NCBI GenBank assembly: GCA_937860115.1
Contig: CALMBI010000004.1
Location: forward strand, 1-30,562
Reading direction: 5' to 3'
Length of the DNA: 30,562 nucleotides
Source of the DNA: an uncultured Arcobacter sp.
GTDB lineage: Bacteria > Campylobacterota > Campylobacteria > Campylobacterales > Arcobacteraceae
Within the stretch, counting starts at the first letter, position 1; each line of letters starts with the position of its first letter. The translations under genes and the position numbers were made by a program. The notes under the pieces were generated by a model, which saw only the letters and a list, made by a program, of their open reading frames with translations, was not told the DNA's origin and ran no database searches. Shown one piece after another: positions 8,093 through 15,767 of this stretch.

Positions 8093-9127
8093 ATGAAACA
8101 TTTTACTTTTTCTTTTATAGTCGCTGCGATCGGTTTTATGATCGCAGGATGGTGGGGATACTTAAATGGTGGAGTATCACTTGCACTTGGTATGATATGG
8201 CTAGCACTTGTTTTATCTGTGATGGAAGTGTCACTCTCTTTTGATAATGCAGTGGTAAATGCATCAATCTTAAAAGATTGGGATGAGTGGTGGCGAATGA
8301 TCTTCCTGACTGTTGGGATGATTGTAGCTGTATTTGGTATGCGGTTACTTTTTCCTCTAGTTATAGTCGCATTTACTGCAGATATGAGTATTATGGGTGT
8401 GTGGGATTTAGCGATCTCTAATCCAAACGAATATTCTGCTAAACTGATCTCTCATCATGCAGAAGTATCTGTGTTTGGCGGAATGTTTCTTTTGATGGTA
8501 TTTTTACATTTTATCTTTGATAGTGAACGAGAAATCCATTGGTTAGGTATAGTAGAAGAGAAACTTGGAGTGCTTGGAAGGGTTGAGACGATCTCAATTT
8601 TTGTTGCACTTGTTGTTCTGCTTTGTACACTCTCTCTTGTTGATGAAGCAGAAAAGTTACGAGTATTATTAGCTGGAATCTGGGGTCTTGTGATCTTTGT
8701 TGGGATAGATATGCTTGGAAATCTTCTACAAAATGAAAAAGAGGATTTGGATGCTGCAGATTTAGTAAAAAAAGGGACAATTGGTGGATTTATTTATCTT
8801 GAAGTTCTTGATGCTTCGTTTTCATTTGATGGAGTGATTGGAGCATTTGCTATTACAAAAGATATCGTAGTGATCATGGTAGGACTTGGAATTGGAGCTA
8901 TGTTTGTACGATCAATAACAATCTATCTTGTAGAACAAGGGACACTTTCAGAGTATAGATACTTAGAGCATGGTGCTCATTATGCTATTGGTGTATTAGC
9001 TGCTATTATGCTTTTAAGCCTCCAATTTCATATTCCTGAGGTTGTCACTGGTCTTATTGGTATCATACTAATTGGACTCTCTCTTTGGTCATCTGTAAAA
9101 TACAATAGACAACAAAATCAAATCTAG
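8093..9127 (+). CDS. DUF475/TerC-like integral membrane protein
   Basis: This is a 344-residue membrane protein with about eight or nine hydrophobic segments. VMEVSLSFDNAVVNA near residue 50 and EVLDASFSFDGVIGAF near residue 240 are the paired acidic SFDNA/SFDGV signatures of the TerC/DUF475 superfamily, thought to bind or move metal ions. Members are linked to tellurite resistance or to manganese or calcium export, but the substrate here is unknown. It follows carA by 16 bases. Its stop codon lies inside a perfect hairpin (9119-9142) in front of the next gene's ribosome site. Confidence 0.8.
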   Translation: MKHFTFSFIVAAIGFMIAGWWGYLNGGVSLALGMIWLALVLSVMEVSLSFDNAVVNASILKDWDEWWRMIFLTVGMIVAVFGMRLLFPLVIVAFTADMSIMGVWDLAISNPNEYSAKLISHHAEVSVFGGMFLLMVFLHFIFDSEREIHWLGIVEEKLGVLGRVETISIFVALVVLLCTLSLVDEAEKLRVLLAGIWGLVIFVGIDMLGNLLQNEKEDLDAADLVKKGTIGGFIYLEVLDASFSFDGVIGAFAITKDIVVIMVGLGIGAMFVRSITIYLVEQGTLSEYRYLEHGAHYAIGVLAAIMLLSLQFHIPEVVTGLIGIILIGLSLWSSVKYNRQQNQI

Positions 9128-9142
9128 ATTTTTCTAGATTTG
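9119..9142 (+). terminator. Perfect hairpin across the DUF475 stop codon
   Basis: CAAATCTAGA (9119-9128) pairs with TCTAGATTTG (9133-9142) around a TTTT loop. The stem contains the TAG stop of the DUF475 gene, and its last base is the first base of the GAAAGGA ribosome site of the next gene. Without a T run it is unlikely to be a strong terminator; a translational role is possible. Confidence 0.5.
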
Positions 9143-9153
9143 AAAGGATTTCT

Positions 9154-10032
9154 GTGCCTTTCCTTCTCAAAAGATATTATTTCAAATCATCACAAAAAAT
9201 ACAATTTTTACTACAAAACGAATTGCATTTCGATCGTAGCACAGCTCAAAGACTACTTTCAAAAGGGAGAGTCTTTGACAAAGATGGTAAGACTTTATTA
9301 TATGGGGAGATTCCGCAAGAAGATTTTATAGATGTTGCTACTTTTGAAGGGCAGAGTAGAGGACTCAAACCTCTTTTTACTTGTGAAGATTTTGCCATCT
9401 TTGATAAACCTTCTGGAGTTCCTGTCCATCCTGTATCTAAAAAAACAGAATATTCTTTACTTGATGAGATACGATATCACTTTGGAGAAGATGCAAATCT
9501 TGCTCATAGAATCGATCAAGAAACTTCTGGTCTTGTGCTCATAGTACGAAATAAGAAAAGTGATATGATCCTAAAAGAGATGTTTGTAGAAAAAAGATAC
9601 GAAAAAAAATACCTCGCTTTAGTAGATGGAAAAATTGAAAATAATCTTATCATCGATACTCCAATAGAGAAAGAAAATGGAGCTATTGGAGTTCGAATGA
9701 TCGTGAAAGAGGATGGGAAAGAATCGCTTACTTTGATTAGACCTCTAAAATATCATGAAGATTCAAATCAAACATTGGTGGAAGCAAATCCAAAAACAGG
9801 AAGACAACATCAAATAAGGGTTCATCTGCATAGTATAGGACATACTATTGTTGGTGATCCAATTTATGGAATCAATGATACTATAGCAGATAAATATCTT
9901 TGCAAAACTTTGAGTGAAGAGGAGCGAAAAATCTATATGAAATGTGATAGGTTGATGCTTCATGCGAAAAGTTTAGAATTTAGCTATTTGGGAATAGAAT
10001 ATAAATTTATTTCAAAACAATTTTTTGATTAA
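9154..10032 (+). CDS. RluA-family 23S rRNA/tRNA pseudouridine synthase
   Basis: The GTG start at 9154 is chosen because GAAAGGA sits 6 bases upstream and the N-terminal LQNELHFDRSTAQRLLSKGRV matches a degenerate S4-type RNA-binding helix pair. The catalytic core follows: FAIFDKPSGVPVHP (motif I), AHRIDQETSGLVLIVRN with catalytic Asp121 (motif II), and TGRQHQIRVHLHSIGHTIVGDPIYG (motif III). At 292 residues it is full length. The enzyme converts specific uridines in rRNA or tRNA to pseudouridine; which site cannot be said. It is followed after 10 bases by gpsA. Confidence 0.88.
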   Translation: MPFLLKRYYFKSSQKIQFLLQNELHFDRSTAQRLLSKGRVFDKDGKTLLYGEIPQEDFIDVATFEGQSRGLKPLFTCEDFAIFDKPSGVPVHPVSKKTEYSLLDEIRYHFGEDANLAHRIDQETSGLVLIVRNKKSDMILKEMFVEKRYEKKYLALVDGKIENNLIIDTPIEKENGAIGVRMIVKEDGKESLTLIRPLKYHEDSNQTLVEANPKTGRQHQIRVHLHSIGHTIVGDPIYGINDTIADKYLCKTLSEEERKIYMKCDRLMLHAKSLEFSYLGIEYKFISKQFFD

Positions 10033-10042
10033 GGGAGAAAAG

Positions 10043-10936
10043 ATGGCAAATATAGCAGTAATTGGAGCAGGGAAATGGGGAGAGGCTCTCCATTTTGCAC
10101 TTTCGCAGAACAATGAAGTGCTGATCACCTCAAGAACAAAAAGAGATATCAAAAACTTTGTTTCACTTGACGTTGCTTTACAAAGCAACTATCTTATAAT
10201 AGCTATTCCAGCTCAAAGTGTGCGACAATGGCTCAAAGAGAATTTTATTTACAATGGACAAAAAGTTTTAGTAGCTGCAAAAGGGATAGAAGCAAGTACA
10301 GGCTCTTTTTTAAAAGAGATTTATGAAGAGTATGTGCCAAGTACTCATCTTGGATTTATTAGTGGTCCATCATTTGCTAGTGAAGTTATGAAAGGTCTTC
10401 CAACTGCACTTGTTTTAAACTCTTCAAGTAAACAGTTTTATGACGAGTTTACTCCATTTTTCCCAAATTTTATTAAAACATATTATAGTGATGATGTGAT
10501 AGGTGCTGAGATAGCTGGAGCTTATAAAAATGTTTTAGCTATTGCTAGTGGAATTTGTACAGGACTTGCTCTTGGACAAAATGCGAGTGCAAGTTTGATC
10601 TCTCGAGGACTAGTAGAGATGGAACGATTTTCTAAATATTTTGGGGAAACCAAAACAGAAACATTTATAGGGTTAAGTGGAGCAGGAGATCTTTTTTTAA
10701 CTGCTTCATCAGTTCTCAGTAGGAATTATCGAGTTGGACTTGGGTTAGCACAAAATAAACCACTTACACAAATTTTAGAGGAGCTTGAAGAGGTTGCTGA
10801 GGGAGTAAAGACAAGTGAAGCGATCTATAATTTATCTTTAAAATTTGGGATCTATACGCCAATAGCGAGGGAAGTAAAATTGATTTTAGATGGTAAAAAT
10901 CCAAAAGAAAGCCTCAAAGATCTCCTAAAAAGTTGA
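10043..10936 (+). CDS. gpsA: NAD(P)H-dependent glycerol-3-phosphate dehydrogenase
   Basis: GpsA reduces dihydroxyacetone phosphate to sn-glycerol 3-phosphate for phospholipid synthesis. The 297-residue product opens with the Rossmann loop IAVIGAGKWGEAL and contains SGPSFASEV and AGAYKNVLAIASG with the catalytic lysine (about residue 162), followed by TFIGLSGAGDLFLTASS. I start it at ATG 10043, with AAGGGAG 6 bases upstream. An in-frame TTG at 10025 would place the ribosome site inside the coding region. It closes the run of closely spaced genes that began at 3142. Confidence 0.94.
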   Translation: MANIAVIGAGKWGEALHFALSQNNEVLITSRTKRDIKNFVSLDVALQSNYLIIAIPAQSVRQWLKENFIYNGQKVLVAAKGIEASTGSFLKEIYEEYVPSTHLGFISGPSFASEVMKGLPTALVLNSSSKQFYDEFTPFFPNFIKTYYSDDVIGAEIAGAYKNVLAIASGICTGLALGQNASASLISRGLVEMERFSKYFGETKTETFIGLSGAGDLFLTASSVLSRNYRVGLGLAQNKPLTQILEELEEVAEGVKTSEAIYNLSLKFGIYTPIAREVKLILDGKNPKESLKDLLKS

Positions 10937-11015
10937 CAAAAATATTATAATTAAAATTGTTTTTTTAATAATTTTTAATGTAAAATTTTTTCAAATTAAA
11001 ATACGAGGATTCAAA

Positions 11016-12200
11016 ATGAATAAAATTGTAAGAAATTCTCTTCTATCTGTAGTTGCTGTAACTTTTATCACAGGTTGTGGGAAAAATGAACTTGACATCG
11101 CTCAATATCCAAATAAAATCAACACTATGGTGCAGATTCCAGAAGTGTGCCAACCACAATATAAATCAGCATTTCCTACAGTTGCGGTGATTGATTTTAC
11201 AAATAACTCAACTTTTGGAAAAGCAGATATTACGAATGCTAACTCTCAAACTGATAGTGCTGCTATCGTTGGTGTTGGTGTTGGACCAAGTGGTTTTGTA
11301 GCAGGTGGAGCAAGCTCATCAAATACTCAATCAAATAGTGAAAAAAGATCAGTTGATGCAAAATTATCTGAATCATTAACTGGACCAATTGAAACACTTA
11401 TTGTTAATTCGGGTGGAGCGAAACTTTTGAGTAGAAGTGATATGGATAAAATAAATACTGAACTTAAATTTCAAGATAGTGGTCTTGTGGATCCATCCTC
11501 AGTAGTAGAGTTTGGAAAGCTATCTGGAGCGAAATATATTGTTACAGGTTCGATTGATAATGTTGAACAAAAATATAGAGATAATGCTGCAGCAGGGAAA
11601 GCTGCAGGCGATGCAACAAAAAATTCTGATAACAATGCAGTGAAACTAATAGGGTTGTTAATACAAGCTGGAACGAGTATGACAGATGGAATGATTATTA
11701 CCAGTAAGATGACTGTAAAAATTCTTGATGTACAAACTGGGCAAGTTGTATTTACAAAACAACTTGAAAAATCTGCGAATATTGGAAAAATTAGAAATCC
11801 AAACTACGATCAAGTTGTAGGTGGAATTAAATCAGCAATGCTTGAAGCACTTCCAGAACTTGAAGGTGATTTTGCTGATTATTTTGCTGTTAAAGGATAT
11901 ATTACTCAACTCAAAGCAAAAGATAAAAATGTTATTGCACAAGTGAATATTGGAAGAGATTTAAAGGTTGCTGAAAATCAAATCTTCAAAGTACTTAATT
12001 TTGATGCTTTAACTGATCCATTCAGTGGTAAAGAGAGTTGTGATATCTCTATGAGCGCTATCAAACTACGAGCAACGAATCAAATCACACAAGATAAAAC
12101 TTGGGCTACAATAGAAGATGGTGATGGAACAACTTTAAAAGTGGGACAATTAGTACAAAAATCACATGAAAAGGCTGGCTTTGCAATACCTAAATTTTAA
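11016..12200 (+). CDS. CsgG/LpoB-like outer-membrane lipoprotein
   Basis: This 394-residue lipoprotein has a signal peptide ending in the lipobox FITGC with acylated Cys21. The conserved CsgG-type segments follow: TVAVIDFTNNS, then LSESLTGPIETLIVNSGGAKLLSRSDMDKI, then FGKLSGAKYIVTGSIDNV, then KMTVKILDVQTGQVVFTK. CsgG forms an oligomeric secretion pore for curli, while relatives act as envelope-assembly or PBP-activator lipoproteins. No curli subunit lies nearby, so an export role is not supported. A glycine-rich stretch (VGVGVGPSGFVAGGASSS, about residues 89-106) sits near where CsgG has membrane-inserting sequence. Possible -10 boxes are TAAAAT at 10981-10986 and TATAAT at 10946-10951; an ACGAGGA ribosome site precedes the ATG. 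Confidence 0.75.
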   Translation: MNKIVRNSLLSVVAVTFITGCGKNELDIAQYPNKINTMVQIPEVCQPQYKSAFPTVAVIDFTNNSTFGKADITNANSQTDSAAIVGVGVGPSGFVAGGASSSNTQSNSEKRSVDAKLSESLTGPIETLIVNSGGAKLLSRSDMDKINTELKFQDSGLVDPSSVVEFGKLSGAKYIVTGSIDNVEQKYRDNAAAGKAAGDATKNSDNNAVKLIGLLIQAGTSMTDGMIITSKMTVKILDVQTGQVVFTKQLEKSANIGKIRNPNYDQVVGGIKSAMLEALPELEGDFADYFAVKGYITQLKAKDKNVIAQVNIGRDLKVAENQIFKVLNFDALTDPFSGKESCDISMSAIKLRATNQITQDKTWATIEDGDGTTLKVGQLVQKSHEKAGFAIPKF

Positions 12201-13179
12201 AAAATCATTAGCAACACTTTCAATAGCACTTGCTTTTAGTGGTTGTATTGGTGGAACAGCTAAAAAAGAGGTGCCTCTCCCACAATGGTACCTTCAAGCT
12301 CCAAACAATACGGCTCAATTTTTGTATGGTGAGGGGGAAGGAAGTAGTATCGAAGAAGCAAAACAAAATGCTTTAAATAATATGGCTTCAAGACTAGTTG
12401 TATCTGTTTCTTCAACAATCGATTCGTCTACAAGATCAACTACCTCAGATAATGGAAGTAGTTACTCTAAAGATGTTTCAAAAAATGTAAAAGTAGAAGT
12501 TCAAAAAATCAAATTTACAAACGCTACCGTTAAAAATAGTGAAATGGTAAATGGTAAATTGTATACACTTATGGAAGTGAATCGTCCTTTACTTTTTGCT
12601 CAAAAAAAGGGTGAATTTGATTCTAAAGATGCTAGAGCTGAAGAACTCTACTCTACTGTAGATGGTAAAGCAAAACTTGATCAGATACATATCTTACAAG
12701 ATATCTATCCACTTTTAAAAGAGGCAAAAACTCAAACTATTGTTTTAAATGCTATTAATAATAGTTTCCCATATACAATCTATACAAAAAAATATGATGA
12801 ATATATGGATAGATTAGATGCTATTAAAAGAGAGTGTGTGATCAATGTAAAAACGAATACAGATGAGAAATATTTTGCTGATAATCTAGTTGATCTACTC
12901 AATCAAAATAAATTTAGAATCTCTGATACAATGGCTAAAAGTGATATTATAATTGATATAAAAACTTCACCAAAATATAGCATAACAAGTGGTTGGAATA
13001 TAGCAAAAGTATCAACAACACTTTCAGTAATATCTGATGGAAAAGTTGTTTCAAATAAAATTATCGCAACTGTCGGAAGATCTTCGACATCCCAAGAGAG
13101 TGCACTAGAAGATGCATCAAAAAAATTTAGAAGTGAAATAGAAAAACAAACACTTGATAGTGTAATCTTTTCAAAATAA
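12166..13179 (+). CDS. LPP20-like lipoprotein
   Basis: This 337-residue lipoprotein has a signal peptide ending in AFSGC (acylated Cys27) and then PQWYLQAPNNTAQFLYGEGEGSSIEEAKQNALNNMASRL. That segment is the hallmark of the LPP20 family, which includes Helicobacter LPP20 and Vibrio FlgP. The ATG start lies 35 bases inside the upstream CsgG-like gene. No better start exists between there and the lipobox except an in-frame TTG, and the ATG gives a normal basic N-terminus. The C-terminal half (after about residue 200) matches nothing I recognise but has an IIDIKTSPKYSI beta-rich look. The overlap implies co-translation and a shared envelope complex. Confidence 0.75.
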   Translation: MKRLALQYLNFKKSLATLSIALAFSGCIGGTAKKEVPLPQWYLQAPNNTAQFLYGEGEGSSIEEAKQNALNNMASRLVVSVSSTIDSSTRSTTSDNGSSYSKDVSKNVKVEVQKIKFTNATVKNSEMVNGKLYTLMEVNRPLLFAQKKGEFDSKDARAEELYSTVDGKAKLDQIHILQDIYPLLKEAKTQTIVLNAINNSFPYTIYTKKYDEYMDRLDAIKRECVINVKTNTDEKYFADNLVDLLNQNKFRISDTMAKSDIIIDIKTSPKYSITSGWNIAKVSTTLSVISDGKVVSNKIIATVGRSSTSQESALEDASKKFRSEIEKQTLDSVIFSK

Positions 13180-13187
13180 AACTTTTT

Positions 13188-13214
13188 AGCAAGCTGATTA
13201 AAGTCAGCTTTGCT
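13188..13214 (+). terminator. Hairpin between the LPP20-like gene and miaA
   Basis: AGC-AAGCTGA (13188-13197) pairs with TCAGCTT-T-GCT (13204-13214), with one bulged T. Its right arm runs directly into the TATAAT box of miaA. There is no T run, so it is a weak terminator candidate. Confidence 0.45.
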
Positions 13215-13220
13215 ATAATC
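13209..13220 (+). promoter_or_regulatory. Promoter of miaA, probably leaderless
   Basis: TTTGCTATAATC contains a perfect TATAAT at 13214-13219. The expected start site, 6-8 bases downstream, coincides with the A of the miaA ATG at 13226, and no ribosome site fits in between. Confidence 0.65.
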
Positions 13221-13225
13221 ACCCC

Positions 13226-14122
13226 ATGAAACAAATTGCTATCATCGCACCAACAGCTTCAGGTAAAACTGCTCTCTCAATCAAACTAGCACACCAAACA
13301 AATAGTATTATCTTATCACTTGATAGCCTTTCTATTTATAAAGAGATCGATATAAGTTCAGCCAAACCAACCTTACGTGAGAGAGATGGAATTGTTCATT
13401 TTGGAATCGATGAGATCTATCCAGATGATAAATTTGATGTTGTAAAATTTATTGAAATCTATACTAAAGCCAAAAAGTATGCATCTGCAAATAGAAAAAA
13501 TCTTATCATTGTTGGGGGAACAGGTTTTTATCTCAAAGCTATGATAGATGGAATATCTCAAAGCCCAAATATTGCAAAACAAACCCAAGATATAATAAAT
13601 GAAAAACTTACCAATCTAGAGCAAACTTATAATTTTCTCTATCAACTTGATCCAAAATATATGAGTTCTATCAAACCACAAGATAGCTATAGAATAGAAA
13701 AAGCCTTAGGTATCTATCTTGAAACTTCACTTCCACCAAGTCAATATTTTGTACAAAATCCTCCACTTATCACTATCAAAAGAGATGAAATTGATCTCTT
13801 TGAGATCGTTTGGGATAGAGATGAACTTAGAAAAAGGATAGCACTTCGAACAAAAATCATGATAGAAAGTGGACTTATTGATGAAGCTATTTTTTTAGAG
13901 CAAAAATACTCAAGAGGTATAGCCCCTATGGTTTCAATAGGACTTAAAGAAGCATTAGAGTACCTTGATGGGAAAATAAATAAACAAAGATTAGAAGAAA
14001 AAATAGCTTTTGCTACAAATGGTTTAGCAAAAAGACAAAGAACTTTTAACAATGGACAATTTTCAAATGTTATCCAAGATGAGTTAGCTAATTTAGAAAA
14101 CACAATACTCAAATATTTTTAA
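13226..14122 (+). CDS. miaA: tRNA dimethylallyltransferase
   Basis: MiaA adds a dimethylallyl group to A37 of tRNAs that read UNN codons. The 298-residue protein has the P-loop APTASGKT (residues 8-15), the LDSLSIYKEIDISSAKPT segment matching the family's DS-Q-Y---IGTAKP substrate region, IIVGGTGFYLKAMIDG, and a C-terminal LAKRQRTF matching the family's TRQYAKRQLTWF. DSLSIYKE, where most family members have DSMQIYRG, is a mild variant seen in this phylum. There is no Shine-Dalgarno sequence because the promoter abuts the ATG. Confidence 0.93.
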   Translation: MKQIAIIAPTASGKTALSIKLAHQTNSIILSLDSLSIYKEIDISSAKPTLRERDGIVHFGIDEIYPDDKFDVVKFIEIYTKAKKYASANRKNLIIVGGTGFYLKAMIDGISQSPNIAKQTQDIINEKLTNLEQTYNFLYQLDPKYMSSIKPQDSYRIEKALGIYLETSLPPSQYFVQNPPLITIKRDEIDLFEIVWDRDELRKRIALRTKIMIESGLIDEAIFLEQKYSRGIAPMVSIGLKEALEYLDGKINKQRLEEKIAFATNGLAKRQRTFNNGQFSNVIQDELANLENTILKYF

Positions 14123-14140
14123 TTTGTATTAATACCCATT

Positions 14141-14153
14141 TGGCTAATATACC
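14141..14153 (+). promoter_or_regulatory. Promoter of the HAD phosphatase gene, probably leaderless
   Basis: The bases TTTGGCTAATATACCC ending at 14153 resemble the other promoters in the window, with TAATAT at 14145-14150. Transcription would start at about 14157, next to the ATG at 14158. Confidence 0.5.
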
Positions 14154-14157
14154 CACT

Positions 14158-14778
14158 ATGAAATTGATCATTTTTGACATGGATGGCACACTGATAGATA
14201 GTGGAAATGTTATCTCAAACACTATCAACTATGTAAGAGAAAATTTAGGGCTTGAACCAATCCCTAAAGAGATAATGCTTCAAGCTATGAATGATCCATC
14301 AATTAATAGTAGCGATTATTTTTATGGTACAGAGCACTTTACAGATGAGCAAACAAAACTCTTTACAGAATACTATGATGAACATTGTATAAGCGATATT
14401 GTTTTGTATGATGGCATAAAAGAGTTACTTGATGAACTTAAAAATGAGTATCATCTCAGTGTAGCAACAAATGCAAATAGCGGATATGCAAAAAAAATGC
14501 TTGAGTTTTTAGGAATTTTAGATCATTTTAGTTTTATTGCTGGGGCTGATATGGTTACACATCCAAAACCTAAAGGTGAAATGTTATCTTTAGTATGTGA
14601 AACTATAGGGACAAAAAAAGAGTGTTCGATCCTTATTGGCGATAGTAAAAAAGATCTCTATGCTGCAAATGATTATGGTATTGAGTGTATACTTGTTAAC
14701 TGGGGATTTAGTGAAGAACTCAGTGAAGCTGTTGAAACAATTGAAAATTTAAAAAGTGAGATAAAAAAAAGAATATGA
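14158..14778 (+). CDS. HAD-superfamily phosphatase (phosphoglycolate phosphatase-like)
   Basis: A 206-residue HAD subfamily IA hydrolase. Motif I is FDMDGT (Asp7 nucleophile, Asp9 acid/base), motif II lies in VATNANS, motif III is the Lys in HPKPKGEM, and motif IV is IGDSKKDLYAAND with magnesium-binding acids. A helical cap domain lies between motifs I and II. The fold suits small phosphoesters such as phosphoglycolate or nucleotides; the substrate is unknown. I start at ATG 14158 because the motif I strand follows at once; an in-frame TTG at 14140 would add six residues that fall in the promoter. Its stop overlaps the next start (ATGA). Confidence 0.85.
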   Translation: MKLIIFDMDGTLIDSGNVISNTINYVRENLGLEPIPKEIMLQAMNDPSINSSDYFYGTEHFTDEQTKLFTEYYDEHCISDIVLYDGIKELLDELKNEYHLSVATNANSGYAKKMLEFLGILDHFSFIAGADMVTHPKPKGEMLSLVCETIGTKKECSILIGDSKKDLYAANDYGIECILVNWGFSEELSEAVETIENLKSEIKKRI

Positions 14779-15077
14779 AAATAATAATACCATTTGATAG
14801 TGATGATTTAGAAGAAGCAAAAATAGCTTCTGTTGCGGATGCGAGCCATTGGCTTTGTTTTGAAATGAATGAAGGGAAAGCGCAAAATGAGACTTTTTAC
14901 AATTCATGGGAAGAGATAGAAGATTTTATTGATATCGTAATCGTTAAAGATCAGAGTGAATATGTCTGGCCTTTTATGGAAAAAAATATCGCTGTTCTTG
15001 TTGCACCAATGCAAAGATATTTTGAAGATATCGTTGAAGCGTATATCTTCAAAGAATTATATGATCTCAATATATAG
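14775..15077 (+). CDS. Small NifX/Fe-Mo cofactor-domain-like protein
   Basis: A 100-residue soluble protein without cysteine clusters. The opening MKIIIPFDSDD, a second strand ASHWLCFEMNEGK, and a DIVIVKDQSEYVWPFMEKNIAVLVAP half recall the small RNase H-like domain of NifX/NafY/MTH1175 proteins. In those proteins strand 1 begins MKIAIP and the later part names an exposed metal-cluster site. The usual cysteine or glycine-rich cluster loop is not evident and no nif gene is nearby, so a nitrogenase role is not implied. It overlaps the HAD gene by four bases and is probably co-expressed with it. The family call is tentative. Confidence 0.5.
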   Translation: MKIIIPFDSDDLEEAKIASVADASHWLCFEMNEGKAQNETFYNSWEEIEDFIDIVIVKDQSEYVWPFMEKNIAVLVAPMQRYFEDIVEAYIFKELYDLNI

Positions 15078-15104
15078 TTCATTAATAAATACAATAGGAT
15101 AAAT

Positions 15105-15686
15105 ATGAAAAAAACACTTTTTTATGTAGGATTATTTGCTAGTACTCTTTTAGCAAGTGAAAATAATATGCAATATCTTGACGAATCTAAAATGGATTAT
15201 AACGATCCTAGAATTTTTATAGGTGTTGATGGTAGTTATAATTATCAACTTACAAGTGATTCTTTAGATAAAAGTCTGCTTGGATATAGTGTCTATGCTG
15301 GTATTCCTATATCAGATGTTGAACTTATAGTAAAAAAAACTATCGCAAACTCAAATAACTTAGAGTTAGACACACAAAATCTTACACTTAACTTTCCAAT
15401 CAGTGGAACAGGATCTAGAATGGTCTATTTAGGTATTTTAGGTGGTGATGCAAAAGTTACGTACAATAGCTCTACAGTTAGTGGCCATAATCTAAGTGAA
15501 ACATCTTCAAAAGGAACTTTTTATGGAGCTCACTGGGGGAAAAGATACAAATACTCTCAAAACTGGTTTGGAAGGATGGAATTTGAATATCTAAGCTATG
15601 ATATCAAAACTCCAAAAACCACAACTGGTTCTCTTGATATTAACAGCAATTTTTCTTTTATTTACGGTATGGAATATAGATTCTAA
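15105..15686 (+). CDS. Small outer-membrane beta-barrel protein, unknown function
   Basis: The 193-residue product has a signal peptide (MKKTLFYVGLFASTLLASE, cleavage near residue 18) and ends in YGMEYRF with a terminal aromatic residue. Between them, strand-like alternation (FIGVDGSYNYQLTS, YSVYAGIPISDVELIVKK, GAHWGKRYKY, WFGRMEFEYLSYDI) suggests an eight-stranded barrel of the OmpA/OmpW/PagP size class. I recognise no specific family. It follows the NifX-like gene by 27 bases and is closed by the strong terminator at 15720-15751. Confidence 0.65.
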   Translation: MKKTLFYVGLFASTLLASENNMQYLDESKMDYNDPRIFIGVDGSYNYQLTSDSLDKSLLGYSVYAGIPISDVELIVKKTIANSNNLELDTQNLTLNFPISGTGSRMVYLGILGGDAKVTYNSSTVSGHNLSETSSKGTFYGAHWGKRYKYSQNWFGRMEFEYLSYDIKTPKTTTGSLDINSNFSFIYGMEYRF

Positions 15687-15719
15687 AAAGTTTCATCATA
15701 TCAATACAATACCCAATAA

Positions 15720-15754
15720 AAAAGGGGAAGCGATTATTCACTTCCCCTTTTCTT
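15720..15754. terminator. Bidirectional rho-independent terminator between convergent genes
   Basis: AAAAGGGGAAG (15720-15730) pairs perfectly with CTTCCCCTTTT (15741-15751) around a 10-base loop. A-rich and T-rich tails on either side let it serve both the barrel protein gene (+) and purM (-). Confidence 0.9.
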
Positions 15755-15767
15755 ATTAAAAATGAGA

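Noticed and set aside
10025..10042. TTG start giving gpsA six extra residues
   Set aside because: The extra codons cover the AAGGGAG ribosome site; ATG 10043 begins right at the Rossmann strand.
10933..10951. TTGACA followed by TATAAT as a classical promoter for the CsgG-like gene
   Set aside because: The boxes are only 7 bases apart, far too close for a -35/-10 pair; the TATAAT alone remains possible.
11016..13179. Curli secretion locus
   Set aside because: Only a CsgG-like protein is present; no CsgA/B repeats, CsgE or CsgF could be found around it.
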